Assembly (NCBI GenBank): GCA_965283955.1
Contig: CBDIQW010000001.1
Span: forward strand, 3,348,001-3,412,000
Reading direction: 5' to 3'
Source: Emticicia sp965283955
Lineage (GTDB): Bacteria; Bacteroidota; Bacteroidia; Cytophagales; Spirosomataceae
DNA length: 64,000 bases
Below the pieces are notes generated by a model, which was given only the letters and a program-made list of their open reading frames with translations, was not told the origin of the DNA and searched no databases. The translations under genes and the position numbers were made by a program. Positions 42,806 to 52,258 of the stretch are shown here, in pieces. Positions within the stretch are counted from its first letter, which is position 1, and each line of letters starts with the position of its first letter.

Positions 42806-43993
42806 TTAATCTTCAATTAAATGTCCACAAAATTGGGCTTTGTTATCTAAAATTTTTCCACCTCTTCGATAACCCAGTCCGCAGGCTTCGCCTACAAAAA
42901 ATACACCTGCTTGATAGCGGAACGCCTCCCGAGAATTTTCAGCATTATCTTTCAAAAATTCGGTATATTCTTGAAAAACTGTATTCTGCTCAAAATACTC
43001 TCCTTTGGTCGAGGTTTCGGTTGTACCTGATGGCGAAACAATGCGAACATTTGCACCTTCACGCCCAAACAGTACTTTTTCAACGCAAGTTTTGCCCAAA
43101 ATCGGCTGTGAACGTGTTTCTAAAAGTAGTGGATGATTTGGGTAAAGTTCCCACAAAATCTTCAAAATGGCTTTCGATTGAAAGAGTAAAGTATAAGCAG
43201 GGTTCAAGATAACCGCCTTTCTATTTTTGCTGATTTCGGTTAAAATCTGAGCCAATTCGGGTTCGTCCCAACCAATATATTCCCACGGAATGAGTTTAAA
43301 CCAAAAGTCATATTTTATAAAACTACCATTGCTTGAATTTTGCTTGAAAATGCCTTCAGTTACTGAAAATTCCACATTTTCGATATAATCAAACGCTACT
43401 TCAAAGCCTGCTTCTTTGGCAGCTTCGCCCAAAACTTGCATATTCGTATCGTCCTCGGGAAAATCTTTCATCGTAGAAATCAACAAGGTTTTCTCGAAAT
43501 TAGGATTTTGACGATGTAATTCTCTAAATTTTTCTACGAAAGTTTCATAGAGAGTATTAAACTGTTTGCTTTCATCCAAACCATTTGCTTTCAACGATGC
43601 CCATTGAACAATAGCTGTTTCGGGAATACAAGTGGCCGTATCGGCATTAAATTCTATCAATTTTATTGGTTTTCCATCAATACCGCCACTTAAATCGAAA
43701 CGACCATAAATGTGCCAATTGGCATCGTTTTCCCAAGAATCTTCTATTAATTCAATTAAATTTTCAGGAATACCAAGTTCGGTATAACGCTCATTATCAA
43801 TTACGTGTTGAGCGGCGGCAATATACATTTCGTAAAGTTCATTGGCAGCATCGAAATAGTTTTCGGCTTCGTCTTCCGAAATCACTACCATTTCGTTGGT
43901 AATGTACTGCAAAGTATCTTCTCCGAGCATCCAATTCCAACCAATATTGCGGAGCGATGTTTCGGGAGAGATGGTGAGGTTTTTTAATTTCAT
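42806..43993 (-). CDS. Glutathionylspermidine synthase-like ATP-grasp protein (YgiC family)
   Basis: 395 residues from the ATG at 43993, which gives MKLKNLTISPETSLRNIGWN. The family pattern is visible: HIYGRFDLSGGIDGKPIKLIEFNADT, FWFKLIPWEYIGWDEPELA, ILNPAYTLLFQSKAILKILWELYPNHPLLLET and YFVGEACGLGYRRG-like GVFFVGEACGLGYRRGG. These belong to the C-terminal ATP-grasp synthetase domain of glutathionylspermidine synthase. The N-terminal amidase domain of E. coli Gss is absent, as in YgiC. The reaction is peptide-bond ligation; the substrates are unknown. It follows the YgiB-like lipoprotein gene, matching E. coli ygiB-ygiC. Confidence 0.9.
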   Translation of the reverse strand: MKLKNLTISPETSLRNIGWNWMLGEDTLQYITNEMVVISEDEAENYFDAANELYEMYIAAAQHVIDNERYTELGIPENLIELIEDSWENDANWHIYGRFDLSGGIDGKPIKLIEFNADTATCIPETAIVQWASLKANGLDESKQFNTLYETFVEKFRELHRQNPNFEKTLLISTMKDFPEDDTNMQVLGEAAKEAGFEVAFDYIENVEFSVTEGIFKQNSSNGSFIKYDFWFKLIPWEYIGWDEPELAQILTEISKNRKAVILNPAYTLLFQSKAILKILWELYPNHPLLLETRSQPILGKTCVEKVLFGREGANVRIVSPSGTTETSTKGEYFEQNTVFQEYTEFLKDNAENSREAFRYQAGVFFVGEACGLGYRRGGKILDNKAQFCGHLIED

Positions 43994-44012
43994 GTTTTTG
44001 TGTGTTGTACCC

Positions 44013-44041
44013 GTAGGAACGTCCAATTTGGACGTTCCTAC
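44013..44041. repeat. Perfect hairpin between the YgiB-like and YgiC-like genes
   Basis: 12-bp stem gtaggaacgtcc/ggacgttcctac with loop aattt. There is no T run, so it may be an mRNA-stability or attenuator structure or an extragenic palindrome rather than a full terminator. Confidence 0.6.
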
Positions 44042-44059
44042 AAAATAAGTTGTTGATTT

Positions 44060-44737
44060 TTACGAACTATGACTACTATGGCTCGAACTGTGGAAAAATC
44101 CGCTGCGTCCGCCTGTTGGACGAGCCATTGTGGTGCGAGAGTTGCCAATATTTTGATGAATTTGGCTTGACCTATTAAATGCTCCTGCTGTGGCATAATA
44201 AGCCATCATTCCTGTACCGCCACCAAAATGATTTCTTCGGCGATGACGAGAAGTATCTGCTTTAGAGCCAGAATTTTGAGCAACTCCATTTATGTCAGGA
44301 CGATAACTGGCATAATTAGGACTCACGGTTTTGGCCAGTAAATAACCCATACCACCAAACAAAAGAGCATTTGAAAGATTACTACTCTCGCCAATAGTTT
44401 TGGGGTTCGATTTTACTTCACTGTCAATCAAGCCTTGCACAACTTTCGGCGAAAGGCTGTCTTTTTTGCCATCAAGGTAACTGACAATGGCTACTGAACT
44501 ATCAATCGGCACTTCCTTTTCATCGGTAATCTTAAAAACACCCTTTGAAGTTTCCGAAATATAGGTCTTTACACCTTTGGTATAAACTTCATCGTAGGTA
44601 TAATCTTCTTCTTCGGAGCTATCGCTGCTGCAACTTTGCAGAGCTGTACTTCCACTCAGAATCGTGAGAGCAATCGTGCTACCAATGGTAATATCTTTAA
44701 CTTTTTTGATAAAAGTTTTTTTGCTAATAGGAGTCAT
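44060..44737 (-). CDS. YgiB-like (UPF0441) lipoprotein
   Basis: 225 residues from the ATG at 44737. Basic N-terminus, hydrophobic segment and lipobox (STALQSC), so probably a lipoprotein. Acidic residues follow (SSDSSEEEDYTYDE), then a Gly/Met-rich segment (LLFGGMGYLLAKTVSPNYASY) and a Ser/His/Arg/Gly-rich tail (TTMARPTGGRSGFFHSSSHS). The short Gly-Met-rich core and the Ser/Arg tail resemble E. coli YgiB, and the gene precedes a ygiC-like gene as in E. coli. Function unknown; partnership with the ATP-grasp enzyme is inferred from context. Confidence 0.65.
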   Translation of the reverse strand: MTPISKKTFIKKVKDITIGSTIALTILSGSTALQSCSSDSSEEEDYTYDEVYTKGVKTYISETSKGVFKITDEKEVPIDSSVAIVSYLDGKKDSLSPKVVQGLIDSEVKSNPKTIGESSNLSNALLFGGMGYLLAKTVSPNYASYRPDINGVAQNSGSKADTSRHRRRNHFGGGTGMMAYYATAGAFNRSSQIHQNIGNSRTTMARPTGGRSGFFHSSSHSSHSS

Positions 44738-44865
44738 TTTTCGATATTGTAAGAGCGGTTTAGTAAATTTATGAGTCAAATATTTGGTAAATACTGCAAT
44801 TAAGAAAGAATCTTGGTAGGAATGGTTGTTTTTCCTTGTAATTTGGTGTTTTTCTTGGACAATTT

Positions 44866-45765
44866 ATGAAACATTTTCTGTTTTTGATATTTTTAAGCTG
44901 CTGTAAAGTAGTAGCTCAAAACCCTTATGTAAACGTGCTTGGTATTGCACAAGATGGTGGTTTTCCGCAGGCAAATTGCCAAAAAGAGTGTTGCAAGGCG
45001 GTTTTTGAGCAAAAAGACGCACGTAAGTTTGTATCGTGTATTGCGGTGGTTGACCCAATTTCAAAACAAAATTGGTTGTTTGATGCTACGCCAGACCTTA
45101 CGCAACAATTACATTTGCTCAATAATCCCGAACCCAAAAACTTGGGTATTTTTCTGACTCACGCTCATATTGGGCATTACACGGGTTTGATGTATTTGGG
45201 TAGGGAAGCGATGGGGGCAAGCCATGTGAAGGTTTATGCGATGCCCAAAATGAAAAACTTTATCGAAAAAAATGGCCCGTGGAGTCAGTTAGTAGCTTTG
45301 CAAAATATTGATTTACAGCCGATTAATGAAGATTCGGTCATTGTTTTAAACGAGCGTATTAGCGTGCAAGCATTCAGAGTGCCGCACCGTGATGAGTTTT
45401 CGGAAACGGTGGGTTATAAGATATTTACAGCTAATAAAAGCGTAGTGTTTATTCCTGATATTGACAAATGGCAAAAATGGAATCGGAATTTAGAAGAGGT
45501 GATAAAATCGGTTGATTATGCTTTTTTGGATGGTACTTTTTATAAAGATGGGGAAATTAATCGACCGATGAGCGAAGTACCGCATCCATTTGTAACCGAA
45601 ACTATGGATTTATTGAAAGACCTACCCACCACCGAGAAAGCCAAAGTGCATTTTATTCATTTTAATCATACAAACCCCATAATGAACATAAAATCTTTAG
45701 AAAATAAAGAAGTGAGGCAAAAAGGTTTTAAAGTTGCCTTTCAGGGGGAAAAAGTGGAACTATAA
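44866..45765 (+). CDS. PqqB-like metallo-beta-lactamase-fold hydrolase, exported
   Basis: 299 residues. Signal peptide about 1-17 (cut after VVA-Q). NVLGIAQDGGFPQANCQKEC matches the PqqB N-terminus (GxAQDGGxPQxxC). THAHIGHYTGLMYLGRE corresponds to the metal-binding HxHxxH loop, and VPHRDEFSETVGYKI and PDIDKW follow. True PqqB is cytoplasmic and sits with pqqC/D/E; here it is exported and no other pqq gene is present, so it is not likely to take part in PQQ synthesis. Zinc-dependent hydrolysis of an unknown substrate is the safe statement. Confidence 0.82.
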   Translation: MKHFLFLIFLSCCKVVAQNPYVNVLGIAQDGGFPQANCQKECCKAVFEQKDARKFVSCIAVVDPISKQNWLFDATPDLTQQLHLLNNPEPKNLGIFLTHAHIGHYTGLMYLGREAMGASHVKVYAMPKMKNFIEKNGPWSQLVALQNIDLQPINEDSVIVLNERISVQAFRVPHRDEFSETVGYKIFTANKSVVFIPDIDKWQKWNRNLEEVIKSVDYAFLDGTFYKDGEINRPMSEVPHPFVTETMDLLKDLPTTEKAKVHFIHFNHTNPIMNIKSLENKEVRQKGFKVAFQGEKVEL

Positions 45766-45785
45766 TCTAATTACTAACTATAGAT

Positions 45786-46493
45786 ATGGACAAAAAACAC
45801 CGCACATTACTTATTATTATTGCAATTGTAGGCTGGGCTACTATTGGAGGTTTAGGTTGGTATTTCTTTCGTGATTATTCATCAAAACCTCGGAAGATTA
45901 AAGGCGTAGCCGAATACGATACCCTCGTTCAGCCAACTCATTATAAAACAATTGCTTCGCAGGCTTTCAAAAATGTAGTACTTGAAACAGATTTAGGCCC
46001 AGTACAGATTTATTTTGAGCCGAGCGAAAAACATGCTATTAAATTTCATCAATCATATTTAAAGTATGTAGATATGACTTACAGAGGCGATACTTTGCTG
46101 ATTCATGCTAAAAAAACGCCTAAATCGACCAAAGAAGAGCCAGTTTTCAAGCAAATATATGTTTATATGCCTGATATAAAATATTATCAAGGTGAAGCGA
46201 GTCAGACTACTTTTTCGTACTTTAATATAGAGAAACTTAAAGTCGATAGTCGAAGCAGTTGGGTGCGTTTTTACGGATGCAAAATTGAGGATTTAGAACT
46301 GCTAACTGACCATCCGTGCAATTATCGTTTGGAAGAAAACTCTTATTTCGGTAAAGTCAGAGCGATTCTCAATGAGAATAGTGCTATGACTTGCTTGAGC
46401 TATATTCAAAATGACCTCGTTATCAAAACTAAGGACTTTAAGAAGATAGACCTTAGTACAGAAAATGTTAAAAAGTTAATTGTGGAGAAATAG
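45786..46493 (+). CDS. Membrane-anchored beta-rich hypothetical protein
   Basis: 235 residues. One N-terminal transmembrane helix (about 8-28) precedes a periplasmic domain with regularly spaced strands (IYVYMPDIKYYQGEASQTTF, LKVDSRSSWVRFYGCKIEDL, LTDHPCNYRLEENSYFGKVR). The pattern recalls beta-helix proteins of the DUF2807/GIN type, an uncertain inference. It starts 20 bases after the PqqB-like gene and ends 4 bases before the next possible start of the subtilase gene, so the three probably form an operon. Confidence 0.65.
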   Translation: MDKKHRTLLIIIAIVGWATIGGLGWYFFRDYSSKPRKIKGVAEYDTLVQPTHYKTIASQAFKNVVLETDLGPVQIYFEPSEKHAIKFHQSYLKYVDMTYRGDTLLIHAKKTPKSTKEEPVFKQIYVYMPDIKYYQGEASQTTFSYFNIEKLKVDSRSSWVRFYGCKIEDLELLTDHPCNYRLEENSYFGKVRAILNENSAMTCLSYIQNDLVIKTKDFKKIDLSTENVKKLIVEK

Positions 46494-46515
46494 TGCGATG
46501 CTAAATGTTTTTGCA

Positions 46516-48162
46516 ATGAAACCTCGAAATTTGTTTTTGTTGTATGCAGTTTTGGGAATCTGCACCAATACTTTTGCTCAGATAAAATACAAATACTTGG
46601 TCTTGTTCAAAGACAAAGACGGTTCGCCATATTCAATAAATTCTCCATTAGTTTATCTTTCGCAAAAAGCCATTGACCGAAGATTCAAACAAGGGATTAC
46701 TATAAAAACCAGTGATTTACCCCCAAATCCTGCTTATATTTCAAGTATCCAACAAACTGGTGCAACCGTCATTTATAAATCTCGATGGATGAATGCTGCT
46801 TTGGTTGAAGCCACCGAATCTCAGAAAAATACAATTCTTGCTTTATCTTCGGTGAAAGGCATTGAGTTTAATCGCCCGCTCAAACAGGCTCGGCAAACAT
46901 CAGTTAAAGATAAGTTTGCTATAGAAAACACTGAAAGCTTGAATTATGGCGATGCAACGGCTCAAATTCAATTATTAGGTGCTGACGTAATGCACAATCA
47001 AGGTTTTCATGGCGAGGGAATGCTGGTCGCATTACTTGATGATGGTTTTCTGAATGTAAATATGAGTGCTTGTTTACAGCATCTTGTTCAGCAAAACAAA
47101 ATTGTAAAAGTCTATGATTTTGTGGATAACGATAATACAGTTTATTCACAAGGTGGACATGGAACTGCGGTATTGAGTACAATGGCTGGATATGTTGATA
47201 GTCAGATGATTAGTCCTGCTTTTGGTGCTTCGGTTGCTTTGTTTCGGACAGAAGATAATTTATCAGAAACACCTCTGGAAGAAGCAAATTGGCTCTTTGC
47301 GGCTGAAATGGCTGATAGCTTAGGGGCAGATATTATTAGTTCGTCGTTGGGGTATAGCACTTTTGATAATTCGGCTGATAATTACACCCCAGCCATGATG
47401 GATGGTAAGACGGCTCTCAGTACACGAGCCGCCGACTTAGCCACTGAACGAGGAATTGTGGTAGTTGTTTCGGCAGGAAATTCAGGAAATGATCTATCTT
47501 GGCAAATCATTACTGCTCCATCCGATGCCGATTCTGTTTTAGCAATTGGAGCAGTGACTCGGGCAGGTCATTATGCTTCATTCAGTTCGAGAGGTAATTC
47601 GGCTGATGGACGAGTAAAACCCGATGTGGTGGCTGTTGGTAGCAATACAGCTCTTTGTAATACTTCAGGGTTTGCTTCAACCAGTAATGGAACTTCGTTT
47701 GCGGCTCCGTTGGTGGCGGGTTTGGTGGCAGGTTTTTGGCAAGCAAATCCGCATCTGACCGCACAGGAAGTAACTCGATGTATCCGAAAATCGGGACATC
47801 AATTTGCCACGCCTGATGTTCTATTGGGTTATGGCTATGCTAATTTTTCGAGAGCAAATACGGTTGTTCAAAACGAATATTCAATCTCAGCCATTGAGCC
47901 AAATTTCGATTTAGTTTCGATTAAAATTTCGCCATCTAACAAAACTGATATTGAGTTAAAGTTTAGTAACTTGCTAATTAACAATGATTTACGCCTTATT
48001 TTTATTCAGCAAAGTACCAAGCAAATTATTTATCAAGATACATTTACGCTTACTTCAAATCAAACATTCAAAACAATTTCGTTGGCTGAAATTACGCCCG
48101 ATGTTTTACTCCGAATTGAAGATTTAACGCAAAAAAAGACGCTCAAAATTATTCGTTGGTAG
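46516..48162 (+). CDS. Subtilisin-like (S8) secreted serine protease
   Basis: 548 residues from the ATG at 46516, which gives a clean signal peptide (MKPRNLFLLYAVLGICTNTFA-Q); an ATG six codons upstream is also possible. An N-terminal inhibitor-like prodomain is followed by the catalytic triad: Asp in VALLDDGF, His in GGHGTAVLST and Ser in NGTSFAAPLVAG. The last 85 residues (ISPSNKTDIELKFSNLLI ... LKIIRW) look like a divergent type A sorting domain for type IX secretion, but the PNP motif is absent, so this is tentative. It is a surface or extracellular protease. Confidence 0.9.
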   Translation: MKPRNLFLLYAVLGICTNTFAQIKYKYLVLFKDKDGSPYSINSPLVYLSQKAIDRRFKQGITIKTSDLPPNPAYISSIQQTGATVIYKSRWMNAALVEATESQKNTILALSSVKGIEFNRPLKQARQTSVKDKFAIENTESLNYGDATAQIQLLGADVMHNQGFHGEGMLVALLDDGFLNVNMSACLQHLVQQNKIVKVYDFVDNDNTVYSQGGHGTAVLSTMAGYVDSQMISPAFGASVALFRTEDNLSETPLEEANWLFAAEMADSLGADIISSSLGYSTFDNSADNYTPAMMDGKTALSTRAADLATERGIVVVVSAGNSGNDLSWQIITAPSDADSVLAIGAVTRAGHYASFSSRGNSADGRVKPDVVAVGSNTALCNTSGFASTSNGTSFAAPLVAGLVAGFWQANPHLTAQEVTRCIRKSGHQFATPDVLLGYGYANFSRANTVVQNEYSISAIEPNFDLVSIKISPSNKTDIELKFSNLLINNDLRLIFIQQSTKQIIYQDTFTLTSNQTFKTISLAEITPDVLLRIEDLTQKKTLKIIRW

Positions 48163-48163
48163 G

Positions 48164-49030
48164 CTACAAACTTTCAGCAAAATCTTTCAGCGTAATTTGT
48201 GGTTTTCCCAGCAAATTCCATGTTGGTTGTGCCTCAAACTTTTCGGGATATTTATTCAGAGCTTCTACGATATGAAAACCATAATCAAACTTTTGGCTGA
48301 AAATCCCCATTAACTTCATTACAATCATGGGAGCCCACATCGTGCGAAGTTTTTCTTTTTTATAATGCTGAATGAATGTTTTGGCGGCAGCTTTTTGCGT
48401 AAAAGCTTCTAAACCTTGAATTACAAAATCTCGACTTTCAGAATCTTGCAAAACTTCAAATGATTTTGCTACCTGTCGGGCATAATCTTCGGCGGCTACA
48501 TAATACATCGGAAACTCTGATTTTCCGCCTAATGCAATCATATTACCTTGTTTTGATTGGTAAAAAATACTTTCCATGAAAGCGGAAGGGTAAAAAATCG
48601 TGTACGCAATGCCCGAATTTTTGACTTTTTGCACCGCTTCTTGTTTGATTCTAAATACCCACCAATCAAAATTATTCATGCCTTGATATAAATGTACTAA
48701 CGAAGCAAGATAAGCTATTCGCTTGATTTTCAGACTTTTTGCTACTTCAATCACCAAATCAAGACCTTCGGCTTCAGAATGAAACTCGTTTTCTTTTTCG
48801 GTTTGTTTCACTGATAAACTTAAAAAAACTGCGTCTTGACCTTGCATGACTTTTTCAATATCCACTCTGTTTCGTAAATCGCCTTTGATAATACTTGCTT
48901 TTGGAAATAGTTTTTCTGCCAAATTTTTATCTCGAACCAAAACCGTAACGCTGAAACCTGCATCAATAAGTGCTTTTGTGACGGGTTTTCCGAGTAAACC
49001 AGTTGAGCCAATAACAAGTATTTTTTTCAT
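48164..49030 (-). CDS. NmrA-like/atypical SDR NAD(P)-binding protein
   Basis: 288 residues from the ATG at 49030 (MKKILVIGSTGLLGKPVTKA). It has the Rossmann motif GSTGLLG, the basic residues VRDKN after strand 2 (NADP preference), KGDLRN and a YTIFYPSAFMESIF segment in place of the classical YxxxK site. It is thus an atypical SDR of the NmrA/HSCARG-like group, either a redox sensor or a reductase; the substrate is unknown. It converges tail-to-tail with the subtilase gene with one base between stops. Confidence 0.85.
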   Translation of the reverse strand: MKKILVIGSTGLLGKPVTKALIDAGFSVTVLVRDKNLAEKLFPKASIIKGDLRNRVDIEKVMQGQDAVFLSLSVKQTEKENEFHSEAEGLDLVIEVAKSLKIKRIAYLASLVHLYQGMNNFDWWVFRIKQEAVQKVKNSGIAYTIFYPSAFMESIFYQSKQGNMIALGGKSEFPMYYVAAEDYARQVAKSFEVLQDSESRDFVIQGLEAFTQKAAAKTFIQHYKKEKLRTMWAPMIVMKLMGIFSQKFDYGFHIVEALNKYPEKFEAQPTWNLLGKPQITLKDFAESL

Positions 49031-49182
49031 GATTTGATCGCTAAATTGATTCTTAAACAAATAACTTTCTCAAAGTTTAGATTCACAATTTTTAGGGCAT
49101 AAATTTTTAAATTTCAAATCCAATCATCCTAAAATTAGCTTTTTATGACTTATATTTGTATAAATCTAATCAAACTGACTCT

Positions 49183-50196
49183 ATGAAAACTCTTCTTGTA
49201 ATACTGACTGCGGTCGTTTTACTAACAAACTGCGAGAAAAAAATAAGCAATGAAAGCTTTCAAAATGTGACCTCGGTTTCGGACGAAATCCAAACGGGTG
49301 GCGTAAAAATGGTAGAAATAGAAACGCTGGCGGGGAAATTTAAGGTATGGACAAAGAAATTTGGCGATAATCCACGAATCAAAATCTTATTACTACACGG
49401 AGGCCCAGCCATGACCCACGAATACATGGAGTGCTTCGAGAGTTTTTTTCCGAAAGAAGGCTTTGAAATGTATGAATATGACCAACTTGGTTCGTATTAT
49501 TCTGACCAGCCCGAAAATGATTCTCTCTGGACAACCCCACGTTTTGTGGAGGAAGTTGAGCAAGTTCGCAAGGCTTTGGGTTTAGATAAAAATAACTTTT
49601 ATTTACTCGGAAACTCTTGGGGAGGTATTTTGGCGATGGAATACGCCTTAAAATATCAAGAAAACCTGAAAGGCTTGATAATCAGCAATATGATGCCGAG
49701 TATTCCTGATTATGCCAAATATAATGAAGTATTAAGAAGCCAAATGCGTAAATCTTTGGTCGATTCGCTCAATGCTTTTGAAGCCGCTGGAGACTTCAAA
49801 AATCCCATTTATGTCGATTTAGTTACTCGTGAATATTATAACCAACACATTTGTCGTTTGCCCGAATGGCCAGAGCCAGTCAACCGTACTTTTAAACACC
49901 TCAACGAACATGTTTACGTGCTGATGCAAGGCCCAAGTGAGTTTAAAGTAGGCGGACGCCTATTGACTTGGGATAGAAAAGCAAGTTTGCCGAATATCAA
50001 AGTGCCAACGCTCGCCATCGGTGCAAAATATGATACGATGGACCCAAAAGCAATGGAGTATATTAGTAAATCTGTGCAAAAAGGACGTTATTTGTACTGT
50101 CCCGATGGAAGTCATCTATCATTTTGGGACGACCAAAAAACCTATTTCCCAAACGTTATTCAGTTTATAAAAGACGTTGACGAGAATAAGTTTTAA
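49183..50196 (+). CDS. Proline iminopeptidase-like alpha/beta hydrolase, lipoprotein
   Basis: 337 residues from the ATG at 49183, which gives a lipoprotein signal (VVLLTNC, Cys 17). The peptidase S33 pattern is clear: LLHGGPAMTHEYMECFESFF (HGGP oxyanion loop), the nucleophile Ser in LGNSWGGILAM, Asp near YDTMDPKAM and His in PDGSHLSFWDD. It removes N-terminal proline or related residues from short peptides, here probably at the cell envelope. Confidence 0.88.
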   Translation: MKTLLVILTAVVLLTNCEKKISNESFQNVTSVSDEIQTGGVKMVEIETLAGKFKVWTKKFGDNPRIKILLLHGGPAMTHEYMECFESFFPKEGFEMYEYDQLGSYYSDQPENDSLWTTPRFVEEVEQVRKALGLDKNNFYLLGNSWGGILAMEYALKYQENLKGLIISNMMPSIPDYAKYNEVLRSQMRKSLVDSLNAFEAAGDFKNPIYVDLVTREYYNQHICRLPEWPEPVNRTFKHLNEHVYVLMQGPSEFKVGGRLLTWDRKASLPNIKVPTLAIGAKYDTMDPKAMEYISKSVQKGRYLYCPDGSHLSFWDDQKTYFPNVIQFIKDVDENKF

Positions 50197-50314
50197 TATT
50201 GTAGGACAGACGAGTCGGCGACCCGATTTCTAACTTGTCTTCAGCGAGTACATGAAGTTTTCATAAATTTGAGTACAACATTTAGGCGAACAGTATGCTC
50301 GCACCACAATTAAG

Positions 50315-52081
50315 ATGTCACAACCTATTACAAGAGTTTTCGATTTATTAGACCAATCACTGGCAAAATTCAATAAATCCGATGTTTTTGCTTCTAAAAT
50401 CAAGGGCGAATGGCAACGCATTTCGGCAAAAGATTTCATTCATTCTGTTACTCAGCTAAGTTTGGGTTTATTGAAAATCGGTATCGAAAAAGGAGATAAA
50501 ATTGCAGTTATTTCCGAAAGCCGCCCCGAATGGAATATCGTAGATTTTGCCGTTCAGCAAGTCGGAGCGATTGGCGTGCCGCTTTACCCAAATATCACGG
50601 TTGAAGATTATAAATATATCTTCAATGATGCCAGTATAAAATTGGTTTTTGTGGGCGATGCCGACCTCTTGAAAAAAGCACAAGCTGCTGCCCAAGATGC
50701 TCCGAGCGTACAAGAAATCTATTCGTTCGATAAAATAGTGGGCAATAATTATTGGAAAGAAATCATCGAAAAAGCTGATAATCAAGATATTGAAGAACTT
50801 GAGAGTATTAAATCAAGTATCAAAACCGATGATTTACTGACAATTATTTACACCTCAGGAACCACAGGCAATCCGAAAGGCGTGATGCTTTCGCACCGAA
50901 ATCTGATAAGTAATTTTGAATCGTGCAAAGATAATTTCCCGATTGATGAAACCTGTCGAGCCTTGAGTTTTTTGCCACTTAATCACGTTTACGAACGCAT
51001 GGTTTTGTATCTCTACATGAGCAAAGGTTTATCAATTTATTACGCTCAAAATATGGCAACAATCGCCGAAGATTTACGAGATGTTCAGCCACATATATTT
51101 ACGACCGTGCCACGTTTACTCGAAAAAGTATATGATAAAATCGTTGCAAAAGGGTATGAATTGAGCGGACTCAAACGCCGTATTTTCTTGTGGGCTTTAG
51201 ATTTAGGATTGAAATATGACCCGAACCAAGAATTTAGTGCTTGGTATAATTTCCAGCTAAAATGGGCAAAAAAACTCGTTTTTAGCAAATGGCAAGAAGC
51301 TTTGGGCGGAAATATTCGCATGATTTGTTCGGGAGCTGCCGCTTTGCAGCCCCGTTTGGCGAGGGTTTTCTGGGCGGCAGGCATTCCAGTTTCGGAAGGC
51401 TACGGCATGACCGAAACTTCGCCCGTAATTGCTACCAATCGAGTTTTACCTTTAGATTTAAGAATCGGTACTGTCGGCCCAATCATTGATGGAACGACTG
51501 TGAAAATTGCCGAAGATGGTGAAATTTTGGTAAAAGGTCCAAACGTGATGCTGGGGTATTACAATAAACCTGAACTCACAAAAGAAGTAATTGACCATGA
51601 AGGTTGGCTTCATACAGGTGATATTGGCAAACTCGAAGAAGGTAAATATTTGAAAATTACCGACCGTAAAAAAGAAATTTTCAAGACTTCGGGTGGAAAA
51701 TATGTGGCTCCGCAAGTGCTTGAAAATAAGATGAAAGAGTCGGTTTATATTGAACAATTGATGGTGGTAGGCGAAAGTCAGAAATTTCCTGCGGCATTGA
51801 TTATTCCTGAGTTTATTGTGATTCGTGAATGGTGCAAATCGCAAGGAATTGAATATACTTCGGATGCAGAAATGATTAAAAATCAACAGGTTTTGAAATT
51901 GATTTTCAGTGAAATTGCTCGTTTCAACAAAGAATTTGCTCCTTATGAGCAAGTAAAGAAATTCACGCTTTTGGCTACTCCGTGGACGGTTGAAGGTGGA
52001 GAAATCACGCCAACGCTCAAACCCAAACGCAAAGCAATTATGGCAAAATATAAAGCCGTGATTGATGGAATGTATGAGTAG
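50315..52081 (+). CDS. Long-chain fatty acid--CoA ligase
   Basis: 588 residues of the AMP-forming acyl-CoA synthetase family. ATP-binding motif YTSGTTGNPKGVMLSHRN (about 186-203), EGYGMTETSPVIAT, the hinge TGDIGKLEEGKYLKITDRKK and the C-terminal catalytic lysine region (LKPKRKAIMAKYKAVID). It activates fatty acids with ATP and CoA for membrane lipid synthesis or beta-oxidation. The long form with a partly hydrophobic middle (LYLYMSKGLSIYYAQNMATI) matches bacterial long-chain ligases. It appears monocistronic. Confidence 0.93.
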   Translation: MSQPITRVFDLLDQSLAKFNKSDVFASKIKGEWQRISAKDFIHSVTQLSLGLLKIGIEKGDKIAVISESRPEWNIVDFAVQQVGAIGVPLYPNITVEDYKYIFNDASIKLVFVGDADLLKKAQAAAQDAPSVQEIYSFDKIVGNNYWKEIIEKADNQDIEELESIKSSIKTDDLLTIIYTSGTTGNPKGVMLSHRNLISNFESCKDNFPIDETCRALSFLPLNHVYERMVLYLYMSKGLSIYYAQNMATIAEDLRDVQPHIFTTVPRLLEKVYDKIVAKGYELSGLKRRIFLWALDLGLKYDPNQEFSAWYNFQLKWAKKLVFSKWQEALGGNIRMICSGAAALQPRLARVFWAAGIPVSEGYGMTETSPVIATNRVLPLDLRIGTVGPIIDGTTVKIAEDGEILVKGPNVMLGYYNKPELTKEVIDHEGWLHTGDIGKLEEGKYLKITDRKKEIFKTSGGKYVAPQVLENKMKESVYIEQLMVVGESQKFPAALIIPEFIVIREWCKSQGIEYTSDAEMIKNQQVLKLIFSEIARFNKEFAPYEQVKKFTLLATPWTVEGGEITPTLKPKRKAIMAKYKAVIDGMYE

Positions 52082-52169
52082 ATTTTTAATGATTAATGAT
52101 AAATTATGAATGATGAATGTTTTGTGATTTATTGGTAATGTGTTGATTATCAATAAATTAAAATATTCG

Positions 52170-52197
52170 TTAACCATTAACCATTAACCATTAACCA
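52170..52197. repeat. Tandem heptamer (ttaacca)x4
   Basis: Four perfect copies in the leader region upstream of the bshC gene. Copy number could vary by slippage. Confidence 0.85.
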
Positions 52198-52258
52198 TTT
52201 TGTGAAACCCACACGCATTTTTTCGTGTTCTGTTTAGAGCAAAGAAAAAATCATAAAT

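Noticed and set aside
44866..45765. PQQ biosynthesis gene
   Set aside because: Sequence is PqqB-like, but the protein is exported and no pqqA/C/D/E neighbours exist.
52170..52197. CRISPR-like array
   Set aside because: The heptamers are contiguous without spacers; no repeat-spacer arrays or cas genes were seen in the window.
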